Below, piece by piece: positions 11,257-25,200 of a DNA stretch of 64,000 nt; position 1 is the first letter of the stretch, and the number at the start of each line of letters is the position of its first letter. The translations under genes and the position numbers were made by a program. Source of the DNA: Strix aluco. Its lineage: Eukaryota > Chordata > Aves > Strigiformes > Strigidae. A model generated the notes under the pieces. It ran no database searches, was not told where the DNA came from, and worked only from the letters and a program-made list of their open reading frames with translations. The stretch covers positions 80,217,937-80,281,936 of the forward strand of contig NC_133932.1 of the NCBI RefSeq assembly GCF_031877795.1, given 5' to 3'.

Positions 11257-13082
11257 GTGCAGCAGGTTCCTATGTCTGAGCCCCAGAGGTCCTACGAGAA
11301 CCACGCCAGCCTTGAACAGCATGAGCAGCATTCCAAGCATCTTCTACAGAGTTTAAACAAAAAGCTTTCAGACAGGTCAAAAGCGGAAATCAAAGTTCTA
11401 GGAAGTCATTCAACTTGGAAAATATCTGACACTGGAGTTTAACAGGCTGCTGGGGTGGTTTTGTACCACAAAGTGTTAGAAATCAGTAACACACTCTTCA
11501 GCTCCAAGATAAATTTCTGCTGAACAAACACTGACCTTTATATTGCTGTTGAAAAACATTTTACGAAGCCACATGGTCTCACAATTGTTTGTAAAGTACT
11601 TGAGGCAGGAGACAAGGGTTATGCTTCAATAGCAACTTCGATTACAGTAATAAAAACCCCTACTTTCAGATTGAAGACCTTATTTGCTAATTTCATTTGT
11701 TTTACAGAGGCTGCTTATGCTTTCAAATGCTATGAGTTGAAGTGAGAGAAGATTCCTACCAGCTGATTATTGTTTTCCAATTAAAATCCAATCACAGAAA
11801 CACTGATGAACTGTAATTCTTGCATTCTAAGAAAATGGCTGCTGACAAAACTCATCAGTAATTATGATATATTCCATTACAGAATGAGAAGGCTATTCAC
11901 TCAGAGCAGCTACACTCCTGGTAATACCTCACACCGCATTCACACAGTTCGATCAATACACTTAACCCATTTTAGCTATGTGCGTACAGAAAAAATAAAC
12001 CAGACTTTTGGCTAATGGAAAGTTAGTCCCTCTTTTTGCACACAGGCAGTTGTTTTTGCAGTACTGTCACTGTTACAGGAGGCATAAAATTACTTCAAAC
12101 AATTTCACATAGTATTAACTCACTGTTGCATCACCCATCAGAAATGAAGTTGCATTACGGGGCAAGGCTAGAGTTAATATCGTATTCCTACAGTCTGCAG
12201 TACACTCGCCTCAACCTGCATCAGTTCTGAGTTTATGTACAGAGAAGTAACAAATCGCTGCATAGTTGGGGAAATGTCACATCAAATTTTTTGCTCAAAT
12301 CTCAAGCAGGTATTTTGTTAAAGTGCAAACTACTCAAAAATGATACCTAAACATCTCAAATCACATTCAGAAAAAGTCATTCTAAAAACATCAGGTATAT
12401 TTTTTTTACTTTCAGAGTTGACAGTTACCGCCAAGGAAATCATCCCAATTCATTTCAGGTTAATGAATAAAGCAAGTAGACATTTTCAAATACAATTAGT
12501 TACAAGCAATCTTCTTCCAGAGCAGTTGTTCAGTCTCATTCAGTACGCAGCCTCTTCACCCCACCCATGGCACTGCCGACAGTAATACAGCAGGTGGTCA
12601 CTAGGGTTTCCTTTTAAGAATACTGAGAGATGGATCATCCTGCTGAGCACGACGACTAACAATTCGTTAACGTAGAGACTATTGTAACTACCCCTTCCAT
12701 GTTTATTAGGCCCCGATTCAGAAAAATATTTACATGCATTTTTACCTTTAAGCATATACTTGAGTCCTAAATTTATGTTTAAGTGTTGTCCTAAGTAGCT
12801 TCTTACTGTTTTCTCCATCCATAGAAATAAACATGTCCTGGATATCCACAACAAATACATAGGCAGTAACAAACCCCCCCAACCAGTACGAGCTTGTCAA
12901 GTTCACCACAAAGCAAACCCTCTGAATACTAAAAGAAAGAAGGAGCTTTCTTCTAGTGTAGTAAGACTCTGGGTTAAGGACAACATTAGAAATTAAGATT
13001 TTTGGGTCTTGAACTGAGAGACTTATTTTTTTTCAACGAATTAAGTAAAAAACAGCAGCAGCCACCAGAAACAGTCTTGGCT

Positions 13083-13240
13083 CTAACTGAAGTGAAATTT
13101 GAATGTAAACGGTCCTCCTCCAGAACCAAAGGGGTTGAATCCTTGCCATGTGTTCCAGTTCCTGTGGAAAGGGTTGCCCCCTCCCTGTTGACTCTCCGCA
13201 TCCAGTGGGTCCTCTCCCGCATCAAACTTCCGCCTCATTT
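13083..13240 (-). CDS. DNAJC3: DNAJC3 exon 12, coding part (residues 453-504 and stop)
   Basis: 158 nt from a CAG acceptor to TAG at 13083-13085. It encodes [20 protein letters not shown], then a Gly/Phe-rich tail ([20 protein letters not shown]) ending FKFHFS. Relative to the mammalian tail there is one glycine fewer in the first run and one more in the second, so the length is unchanged. Confidence 0.95.
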
Positions 13241-16200
13241 CTGAAGGAAACAAAACCAAGGTTGAATCACTGCACAGTAGTTAGGGCAGACCCCATCCCC
13301 GCCCCTGGCCAGAGACCTGCAAATATCACTTGTATTGGCAACATCTGTAGAACTTTGAGTTTTTCAAAGCCGTCCAGGACACTGACAAAGGAGAAGAGAC
13401 TAACTCCGTAAAAACACTGTTCAAGAAACTTCAAACAAGTCATTCAGTTTAAAACAAGGCAAGACAGTACCTGGCTGTCCAATAGGACAGGTATGAATTT
13501 CAACAGGGATAAGACAGTTGCACTTTCACCACCTGCGTCCCACAGATAATTGGGACATTTTGTCCTCTGTGAGTTTATTGCACCTATTCTCTCATAGCTG
13601 CAGCCACTCAGGGTGGTCTGAGGACAGATCCTGCCAATTCTTCGCAACCAGTAAATTCCAATATTCGTCATTCAGCCACAGCACAAAAGTCAGCACACAG
13701 AGCCCCAGACTTTTTCAATCTTCTCCACATACCACTCAGGCAGAGCTGTCTAGGGCACAGCAGCTTGGAGTCTAAACGCATGTTCTTTACATACATTTTT
13801 CCAGCAGGACAAAGTTGAAAGCCTTCCCGAAGACCCAGAGACAAGTCACAGGCTACAGTGCTACTTTGTTATTTACACCCGCACAAAACTTCCAAGCAGC
13901 CTACAGGTGCCACAGGGTTTTTGATCACACAGTGCTTTTTCAGGGTGCCCATGTTATCAAGGCAGAGAAGGGAAGCAAAGGAGTTAGGGGGAAGTCATGA
14001 GACTGACCGGGGAAGGAATGTGGAAGATGGCTTCAAAGTACACCAGAGCCCTATGATAATAAGCTTGCAAATCAAAGCTCAGAGATTCAGAGGTCCACAG
14101 GCTTTATAGTTTTTGTTTACATACTAGATCTAGAAAATGACCTGTGAAAAATATCTGGATGAAAGGAGAGAATATCATTGCAGTAAGAAGAGACAGAAAG
14201 CAATACAGATGGCAATACAAAAGCCAAATACAACCGGTGTTACTTTTCTTGCCTGGTTGGTTTGACAGGAATGGTAAATATGACATAAGAAACAGTGTCT
14301 ACAAGAAAGTAGATGAACCTGTCCTGGAGATGTTGACAAGGCAAACAGCATCTCAAACAATTCCAGTATATAAAACTCTTAATTTATGTTCATAATTAGG
14401 AACAAAGATCACATTAACACAGAAAAAGGTTTTCTGACCAGAAGTGTTTGTCATATAGTTCATCACTCTCAAGCTCCCTTCCCTTCCTCCAAGGAAGTCT
14501 GAGCCCATCTGCCTAATTATCACTTTGATGTTCCTGAACAGTTGAAGATAAAAAAAAATGGGAGACTCTGGTATCTACATCTTTTAGATGCTTCTCTTTC
14601 CAGTAACCATACAGGGACAACTTAAAGACAACAACCAAACAGATGGCTCTGGTTAAGGATTGGGGTTTTTGTTTGGTTGGTGGTTTTGTGGGTGGGTGGG
14701 TGGGTGTTTGTGTGTGTGGGGGGGTGGGGTGCATTTGTTTGTTTGGTTTTGTCAGTTGTTTGGGTTGGTATGTTTGCTTGTATTTTTTAAAGGTGGTGAG
14801 ATAACCACACCACTCCATTTTTTCCTTACATTCTTGACTAAATGCTCCAACCCTTTCTGTTCACCTCCTGGTGATACAGACATCGGATCTCCTAGACACC
14901 ACAGGGTCTACCAGGAGAGTGACTGCACTCTTCACTTTTTTTTCCCCCCTCCTCCAGAGCTGACCAGCAGACAGTCAGATGTGACAGGGCTCCTTGCTCC
15001 TAGGGACTGGGCCTGCAAAACTAAGCCTGGTTTGCAATAGTTTTAGGCAGAAGGAGACACCCACATCCTTCAAGTAAGCAACTCCAGAGTTAATCAATCC
15101 TGGAAATCTCTTCAAGATGATATCCTCAAAAGAGACCTTTAAAATAATAATTTTTATTTGACTTTAAACAGAAGTCACTGAAACACAAGAAATAATTCTA
15201 TGTTTACATCTGACTTCATACTTGCATCTAATCTGTTGCATTAGTGCATTGCTTTCTCAAGATGGATAAGGGGAGAAAGGGAAAAAGGGAAACTGTAATG
15301 CTTGTTATGATTTAGACTTGCTGCATTTTTACATTACTGTAAAAAAGTAATAGAAAAATTAAGTCACTGCATAAGAACAATCATTACCTGGGTCAGTGAG
15401 GACTTCTTTAGCAGCTGCTATATCAATGAATTTTTTCTCAGCTTTCTTCTTTTCTTCCTCACTCTGGAAGTTATCAGGGTGCCACTGGGATGCCAGCTTT
15501 CTGTAAGCTTTTATGATTTCTTGCTTTCGAGCATTTCTGGATGGACAGAATTATATAGATACCAAAATTTTCTAAATGTTCATATGCCACACTAGTGAAT
15601 CTACAGGTTTATTTTAAACTCTTAGACAGTAATTAAGGGCATCAGGAACATTATGAGGTGTTAGTTAGCCTTCTGCGGGTGGCACTGAAGATTCTTTACA
15701 CAAAACCCAAAGGAAGCAGGTTGCAACTTTAAACAAAGGTTACTCGCTCTTTCCTTCACCACCCATTTACTTTGCTTGGAAAGATGCTACTGCCAGCTAC
15801 TATGCAGAATACAGTTCCCAGTCTGAAGAATTTACAATCAGGTGAGTAACAAAAAGCACAAAGAGTAGAGAGGAAATTAGTTCACAATTGGAAGGATGAC
15901 CAATACTAGTTCAGAACTGACCATTTCTGTGGTGCTCATTAGAAAGAGAAGTTGTTAGTTTCTTGAGGTTAATGGCAGAAATATTTTAGATACTGTTCAG
16001 CAAGTCCTTTCAAACTCTTCCAATCTATTACACCATCTGCCACCATTTTATTTTTTGCTGCTTTCAGGAATTCTTTCCAGTCTTCATTTCTTCCTCAATT
16101 GATTCACCTGACTCTTAATCATCTATACTAAGAATTTCTTGCCAAGGGATTTATTCCCTTCCTTCCCAATGTTGTTTTCTCATTCTTTATAAAGGCACTG

Positions 16201-19200
16201 TAAACAAATGCTACTTAAAAGCTGAACACTGCCAAACTAGTATAGTAGGAAAGTGAAGGCAGCAAGGTACAGGAACAAAAACTAACACTCAGCAGAACAA
16301 ATTCAAGTGATCAGCCCCAGTTGTACTAGTTTAATAACTAACTTTCACATCATCATCTCAGATATTAATATCTCACCTTTTTACTCCTAAGATTTTATAG
16401 TAATCCCTCTTCTGTGATTGCTTCAGCATCCTCTGGGCACGTTCTAGCCCCTCTCGAATCTGCTGGTCATTTTCACTATTGGATTGAGCGGTCTCATAGT
16501 CTTTAATAGCTTTTATAAAAAAAGTGAATGAAAAGGATTACACAACTCTTTGAAAATTTCAACTTAAAGAACTCAACCACTCACCAAAACTGAAGTTTTG
16601 CTATTACCATATATAAACAGCAAAACTCTTATTTCAACTTGCCATGTTCTTTTTCCAAATTAGAAAAACCTCGGAGTAGAGGAGATTAATTTTCACATAT
16701 AAATTAGGTAATTCTCTTTGTTTAGGTTCATCACACTTTTTGGAAAGGAAGGAGAAGGGAGATTACTAGTGGTAGGTCAGAACACTATAAACGTTACAAG
16801 TCACATGGATGAACATAATGAACATCTAGGACTGGGATGAAACAGAAGTCAAGAAGCAAGTTTCAGCAACTAGTATTTGAAGAGTCCACTGCACAATGTT
16901 AGTCCCACATTGCTGTTCAACTGAAGGATGCATCATACAGTCTTTAAATTAATATTCCTTCTCCCACAGTCTGCACTCAATCAACACGCTAGCAAGTCTC
17001 TTCCTCTTTAATGACAAAAAAGATGGATTTCAGATTACCAGTAAATTCATACTGTTAGTGAAAGACAAAGATTTGCTTTTTACACCTCTGCATAATATGC
17101 AGACACTTATATTTTAAGGTTTTTTTCTCCAAAGGCATGCTCTCACTCTTATTTCAAGAGTTGCATTTCTCGGGAATGAAAGCAAGGTAGGGAGAGGTGC
17201 TGTAACATATTCATGAATTTAAGAAATTCCAGGTCTACTTTTTTTTTTTTTAAGTAAACAATATTATTATTGTAAGTGGTAAGTGAATGCTTAAGACACC
17301 AATGTTAAATATTCTTTGATATCAAGATTTATCAAGGGAAGCAACTGTTGAAGTCTTTAATGAGACTGCTCTTCTTTCACTGTTATAATCCTCAAAGCCT
17401 CATTTGCAGATCCAAGTCTCTTAGGTTTCTCAAGTTAGACAAAGTACTTGCATCAGATTATTTCCAAGCAGATGCTATTTCTCAGCAGGTGTTACATTTG
17501 TTTTTCACTGTTTCTGAGCAAGACAGCAGGAAGTGCTAATGAATTTGTATTACCCAGACATCTGATACCGCTGCAATCTTGCTTTGGTTACTGAAAAATA
17601 AAATTCCAAAAAGTATTTCCAGTGCCCCAACAATTTCATATGCTATTACAAACAAAACAGAACTTCTATTTGTTCTCACATCGCTTGACACTGTCATTTG
17701 CTGCTTGAACAAAAGATTCTGCCTTTTGCTAGTATTTTTATTAATCTGTCCAGTCATGGAAAAACCCCAACAAACGGGAGAGCACACTAATGCGTGTGCC
17801 CAGTACATACTGTCAAAACTAATAATGAGAATAAAGGGATTTCATTATGCTGCTTTATTGTTCCAATAATTGTAAGCACCAGAGTGCTTAATCTGCTTCA
17901 TGCAATAATGGGAGGTCCCATCACAACGTCCTGCCAAATGCAGATCAGATTACTCAACTTCACTGAGCACTGTAACACCTACAGCATGCGACGCTGCTGG
18001 ACACCAAGCTGCTCAGGGGTCAAGTATTTGCAATGACAATACTAGATTCCTCTTTTTAAAAACTGACTACCTTATTTAAAGGCTGCAAGTATTAAGCATT
18101 TGGGAAGGTATGCTTTTTAGTGCTACACACCACAGAGGGAATGCACCCAGCACACCTGACAGCGAGTATGTTTTGCACCTTCTCTCAGTTAGAAGAGACT
18201 TCAATTTTATTCTGTCCCACAACATGAAAGGAACAACCAGTTTCCAGTATCGCCTTCAATTTAAATACTTTAGTCAAATCTAATTCTCCTTCTTTCAATA
18301 CAAGAGTCTTCACAATCTCTCAAATAGCAATTGCATCATATCTCTAAAAACCTTAACTGGCTTTCCTACCTTGCCTGCATTTTTAGAAGACAGTGACCAA
18401 GACTGGCCATTATTCCATATGCAGAATTAATTTCCTATCAAACACGAGTAACTGCAGACAACCTATGTCCACGCCAACTCTGTCAGAGAAATAACTGAAC
18501 CAGTTTTGCTCTTACTGAAATAGGGACTGTTTCCTCTACAGTAGTAGGGCAAGGAGGGGGAAAAAAAATAAAGCGTCCTGACTAATTTTGAAGCAGCAGG
18601 GTGGGTTTTCCACCTTCTTTGACAAAACTTGTGCTGTATACTTTAGACTCCTGTACTTACGAGGTAAGCCAGAAAGGGAGTCATTACACATCTGTCTCTG
18701 TAGACAAGCCCTGGATTCCATGTGATTATAAAGTAATTAAAACCATTTGATGGGAATCAGAACTCAGCTATACATACTGAAGTGCATCTTGAACATTTAA
18801 CAATAATCGCCTTCAAAGTTCCGAATTACAAGTACTTTGCAATTTCCTGTCTTTAAACAGGAAAATAGGTGCCTCCAGCTTGAAATTTTCTTGACGGAAG
18901 AATGAGAATCAGTCTGCCCCTTTAAATATGAGAGTACAGTTTTAATTGCTCTACTGTTCTCTACAGCAGAGAGAAATCAGCCATCATTTTATAGCAGTTA
19001 AAACTGAAGGCTAAGTGAAGACACCTTCAGGCAGACTAACATTAATGGACTATAATACTGTTTATGGAGGCTCTGCTGGAAGGCAGAGTGTAACTATAAC
19101 AATCTCACTACTGTCAAGGGCAGGAGGAAGGCAGGGGATATGCTAAACAACAGGGATTTGGAGAAGCACGGTTCCACTGCAGTGTGGTCGTCCACTCAGA

Positions 19201-22200
19201 ACCAGGCTAGGCCAAGCCCAGCAGGCTCCAGCTCAGGAAAATAAGCTCTCCCAGATCCCATGGGTGTCCTCTCTATGCTTTCTTATAACCCATAATAGGG
19301 AGGCATTTGCTCCAGCACAAGACCAAGTTGGCTCTGTGCATTTGTGCAGGATCTTGTCAAAAAACTTTTTTTCCCCTCTAATTTGCAACAGTTGCCGGAT
19401 TCTCTCACTCCAGAGGAAATGGATATAGATGAGGAGCTAATAGAAGATAATGTTAGAAAGATCCAAATTGAGATTAATCAATCTCAAGAAAACAAACAGA
19501 TCAATTCTGTTCATTAGTAAGAAGCGAAAGGTACATCTAAGAGGATTCACAGCGAGGCCTGTTTGGCCCGCCCCTCTCTGAACCCTCCTCTAAGCTGAAG
19601 ATTCATACACCTTGAGGGGAAAAAATAATCTTAAATTTTCTTTGGGTTCTCCTTTTGCTGATACTCCTTCCTCTTAAACCAAAAACCTTTGTACAAGCCA
19701 TAATCTACATTTACAGGATATAGTTGGTATTCTGTACCTTTAACTATTTTTAGTCATTTGTAAACCTACTTTTCCCAACAGACTTGAGTTTACTTCCACA
19801 GTACTGAAGTACAGAAAAAGATGTGGAAATGCCCAAAGGGGGCCTCATCACTGTGAAACCTTCCTGAGCCTCACATTTTAGGTTGACAGTGCAGTTCTAA
19901 ACAAAAGACAGAAAAACGTTACCCTAAAAAAAACAGAAAGACAATTTTTCCTCACACTTTAGGGGTTTTTTTTAAGCAATCCCTTTGTACAAGAGTCATC
20001 AGTTCTCTGAAATGCTGTTGTCTTCCACCCTTTTTCTTATAAAGAGGAAGAAGGCTTGCCACCTCAACAAAGAGGGACTAGGACTAGGTCACTTCAGAGG
20101 TACAAAGACTACAGGGCTGATGAAGAGGACTGCCTGAAACCACACCACTTCCCTTTATACCATGTTTTCATTTGAGTCAAGGAGGCCTAAAAAAGAAAAA
20201 AATAAGTATCTCATTTTTGAAGCGAGCTTCAAGAGGTGAGCAATATCATCTCTTAGCAATTAATTTCTCAAAAAGACAAAAAAATCTGAGCGTGCTATTA
20301 ATGAGAACAGCTGCCTCATGAATGTTTAAATCAAAAAGATTTTTTTTGTTCAGCTATAAAGCAAAAGATCCAGCACCAGAATGCAGAAAACTGTTCTGTA
20401 AGTACTAAAACTAATGGAAGTAGTTTTCTGCAGATTTAAAGCCTACAAGTTCTTTCCCTCATCATATTTGACTCAAACAGCCCAATGCTTCCAAGCCTGC
20501 TGCATGACTGAGCACAGAGATGGAACAGACAGATTGTCCACATTTCCTTCTTAAGCCTGGTTTCTTGTGGAAATGAGATTCACTTAATTAAATTCTGAGG
20601 ATTTTTTTATAGCACATTAGCATTAGCTAGGTAACAACACAATGGTGTGCTTGGAGACACCCATTACTCAGTCCCTACTTTCCATGGCTGTAGATGGGAC
20701 CACGTAACAGTATGCATTTTATGGAAACCCCATATGGAAAATGTAGCCTCAAGAGTAGAATCAGTTTACTGGTCTTCACAGCAGCACTACAGAGACCCAC
20801 TGAGGTGAAGCAATGGCTGCTATCTTCCTCTGCCCTCAACATATACTAGGGCAGAAAAAAGTATTGTTTCATGCTGCCATCTAAAGACATTAAAATGGAG
20901 TTCCTAAAATGGATTTACATCACCCTAACTATAATTACCTTTTATCTCTAAATGCAATTGTCTGCCATAAACACAGTTTATATAATCAGCTGAGTAAGTT
21001 GAGTAAGCTGTACTGTCTCAAAACATCCTGAACATCGCCCACAGTTGTAAAGACAACTCTACTGTAGATAAAACAAGTACATTCCACTTATACTAATCAA
21101 GACAAAATTACCAGCAGGTATTTTTATAAATCTGCAACTACCAGTGCTGATTATGGATAACAACATAGTGTAGAATTAATGTGCATGTTAAAAAATTTTT
21201 GAAACACTGACTGCATTTTAAACGGCCACAAAAAGTATGTGCAAACTGCATACAGCTGTACCTTCTTCATACAGGTCTTCCAACAAGTAAGCTTCTGCTC
21301 TGTCTTTCAGGGCATTCACGTTGGTTGGTTCCAGTTGCAGAACTTCTGTACAAACTTTTATGGCTTCTGTAGCCTGCTGATTCTAGAGAGGAGCAAGTAA
21401 AACGAAACATGAAGTTGTGGGTTTTTGTGTGTGTGTGTGCACATGTGTTTGTTTTAAAGAAATCTACAGAGAAAGATACACAGAATTACCTTTGATAAAC
21501 AGTGGCAAATCCTTTCTTTGGCACGAGTAGCATAAATTGGGACTTCTGGCTCAGTTTTCATTACAGATTCATATTTACTGATAGCATCTTCATACCTGTT
21601 TAAATCACAGAGATAAGCATATCATCATGAAATGTAATAACTATTTCAGGGTGTTGTCATTTATTTACAGATTTTTGAAAATTAAAATTCAGATTTTCAC
21701 ATCCTTCTAGCAAGGTACCTTAAATTTAATAGTCTTAAAGGTGTGGTGTGAGACAACAGTATGAAGAAAACTTTCAGTCACTTCAGTTACATCCCCATAC
21801 CCTTTTCTGTGCTATGAGACAGACACTATGCCTGGTAGGCTTTTGCAGAAGATAATGACTACAACCCCTCAGTGTACACAGAGAGTCTCTAGATGTGCCT
21901 CCTGTCCAACACACCACTCTGCACTTCGGAAAAAAAGCATCTCCCTCTCTGGTATCTGAGATGGACTAAGTCCAGGTCTTGCTGTGAGCACAGTACTATC
22001 TGTATTCTTGGTACAAAAAAGAAAAAAGTTCTTCATGCCAGGTTGAATCAGGTGGCTGTTTTCTCCCTTTCTTCTTCTCTGCAAGTCACACAGTAAAATG
22101 TATTTTTGCTGTGAAGGTTTCAAAGATGCATTCACCTAAAAATGAAAGCGTGTGATTGAACCCATGGGTTGCTACAAGCTAGGAGAAATTCAAGATCTCA

Positions 22201-25200
22201 GAAGACTCCCTGAAAATGTGCAGAAGAGTCCAAATGAACTGCTCACAATAAAACTGTCTTCAGTTGTGCTGATTCACATTTCTGATATATTTCCATTTTA
22301 AAAAGCCAGCTTGACAATGTTTAATCACTTGTTAGGGATCCTTACAGTTGGATGTTGTGTGCTTGGAAACACAAAAAACTTAAGTAAAGCAAGAAGCAGA
22401 AGAATATAGAGGCACTGTCTATCATTTAAGAGGGTGCATAAAAGAAGCCCAGCAGTCAGATCCACTTTTGCTATCAAGACACTGCAGAGTTACTAGGTAG
22501 TTTTAGTCTAAAGATGAGGTCCTTTGAATAGTTGAGGACGGAAGGGATCTCTGGAGGTCACCTGGTCCAACCCCCCTGCTCAAGCAGGGCCACCTAGAGC
22601 AGGTTGCCCAAGGCCACATCCAAATGAATTTTGAGTACCAACGAAGTGGGTAGACTCCACAACCTCTCTAGGCAACCTGCCCCAGTGGAGACGAGGGGGT
22701 GGTGGGAAGCATTTCCTTATGTTCAAACAGAATTTCCTGTTTCAGTCTGCACCCATTGCCCCTCATCCTGTCACGGGGCACCACTGAAAGGAGCCTGGCT
22801 CCGCCCTCTTTGCATCTTCCCTTCAGGTATTTATATACATCGATGAGGTCACCCTGTAGCAGAGAAGGCTCAGGGGAACCAATCCCAGCTCTCTCAGCCT
22901 TTCCTCACGAGAGAGATGCTCCAGTCCCACCATCACTTTAGTGGCACTTTGCTGGAGTTTGTCTCAGTAGCTTCACCTCTCTTGCACTGGGGAGCCCAGC
23001 ACTTCAGGTGTGGCCCCATCAGTGCTGAGTAATAATATACAAGGGCTGACAAATATTATCCCTATCTTGGTCTTACTGTCTGCTCCACAAAGTTGTTAAG
23101 TATGCAAAGAGACAACACTGGCATCAGAAGGAATCAGAATAGGATTGTCACTATGTGAATCAATATTTATTTTAATTGTCATTTGAGAGCTGTGCTCAGT
23201 TATCCTCTTCAACTGACAAATGCAAAAAGCATCACTTCATCAACTCCTCAATCAATAATAAGTTGGTGTCTCTGTAGTGATTTTTTTTTTTTTTAATATA
23301 GCAGTGAACACTTACCTGCCTTCTCTGATGAATTCCTCTGCTGACTCGATCTGCTTATTGAGTTTCTTTACTTGCTTATAGAGAGAGAAGCATTGCTTAT
23401 GGTCTTGGTCCAGTTTCAGACACTCCCGGACTTCACTTTTCACAGGGAGGTAAGGAAGAAAAAATAATAAACCACCCCAAAACCCAAAACAGAAAGACAT
23501 CACCACACATTATGAAATTTCACCTAGAAACACAATGCAGCATCTATAAGCTGACCAGAACAAGAGCTGACTGCTTTACACAACCTTTCTCTTCATTCAA
23601 AAATGAATTTAAATCAAGACAAAATAAGTCTTACAGAATATACAGGGATATTTGTCTAATTTTGTTTTTAATTATCTTGTATTGCCAAATATGCAAAGAT
23701 GGAGAAGTGTGACATTAATAACTGACTAACCAACAGAATAAAAATATACCCTGGGAAAAAAATTATATTCAGCAGATACAACTGGTTGTCATTTCCCTGT
23801 ATATTTAATAACTCAGCTATATTACAAAATACTTATGTAGAACTACATTTTATGCTGCCTGAAACAAAGCTCAGCTAAGACTCAAACCTTCTCCTTTTGA
23901 TGGAATCTCAGCCAAGCCTGAGCCTGACTTCTCAGTGTGAAGACCGTTTAATCAGACTCTGCTTAGGGCAGATAGCTCTTAAAATAGTTGAAATTTTTTT
24001 TTAAAAAAAAAACCCTCCAGAATGCAATCATATGGAGGAATAAAAGGTTTGTATCATATAGAGTCATCATAGCACAACCAAGGTGTTGTTTTCAGAAGAT
24101 CACAAAATCTTATTTTGTTCCTAAGCACAGACAAAAATATCTATTATTTGAAAATCATTAAGCCTGTAAAGGTAAGGGGAAGAAACTAAGGGAAGGATAA
24201 GATTAATCACCCAACAAGTCCAAGAGCTACAGAACTCTTTCTTAGTATATTTTATGATAAAAAAAAATAGTACCAGAGAAGAATGAAGAAAAGAGCCTTA
24301 TCCCTTCACTCTGATACCATTCTGTTCAACAGCTCTCTCAACCATACTTATAAAAGTCTTAAGATTTGGTTATTAACAGAAGAAGCCCCTGTGTGGATTT
24401 CAGAGAAAAAAAAATTCCACCTAGTCTTGAAATCACCAGGCTAAGTGATGGCCAGCCACCAAAAGTCACGACTGAAGTGACCTGTGAGCTTCAGAGATTC
24501 AGTATACTGTGGAAAGGGGATTCCTAACGCAAACCAATTAGTTATTTGGTGTTTACTTTTGTCAAGCTATGAAATGAATTTTTGCAGTTATAATCACATG
24601 CAGTTTCCATCCACCCACCAAGAAAAGAAACTCAGGCTCTTCCAGTTCCCTTCACTTCTTACTGAACAGATCCTCTGGCAGAAACTATATTGGAAGGAGT
24701 TTGGAGATGAAGGTAGCACATCTGAGATAATGAGCTGCACAGAAACCATTTGTGCGCAAAAAGGATTATACCATCTGTCCAACTGAGCACAGAGTATGAA
24801 GTTAACAGTCCAGACTGGGCAGGGGCAGCTATCTGCAGGACTGACTAGGGTCATATGTGAATAACACCCTGAACTTAAATGAGTATGAATAAAAGGGTAG
24901 GGTGTTACCAAAAAATCATCCAAAACACTGGACACTGTCAGCAAGAAGGGAAGATTGATAGCTCTAGATCCCCAGCTCCTCAATCCTTGGATGCTCCTGT
25001 ACTTTTTATTTATTCTTAAGATTGTAACCCTTTGTTTCCACTCTTGAAAATAAAAATCTAGCCTTAAGACTTAATGCATACATTTTTTGCTTGCATTGTA
25101 AACTTAACTTGAATGGAGGTTCAAGGTTAAAAAAAGGCTCCACCAAAGCAAGTCTAGAGAAACAATTTCTTCTAGGATGAAGAAATACAATAAGGAAAGT

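Larger units (their letters stand above)
9413..13082 (-). other. DNAJC3: DNAJC3 3'UTR (about 3.7 kb)
   Basis: AT-rich sequence after the DNAJC3 stop, with no intron evidence and no recognised coding exon. The most distal good poly(A) signal on the minus strand is at 9433-9438, followed by GT-rich sequence. Further AATAAA hexamers at 9824-9829 and 11251-11256 could give shorter forms. The 144-codon minus-strand frame at 10775-11209 lies inside it and looks like chance. The exact cleavage point is inferred. Confidence 0.7.
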
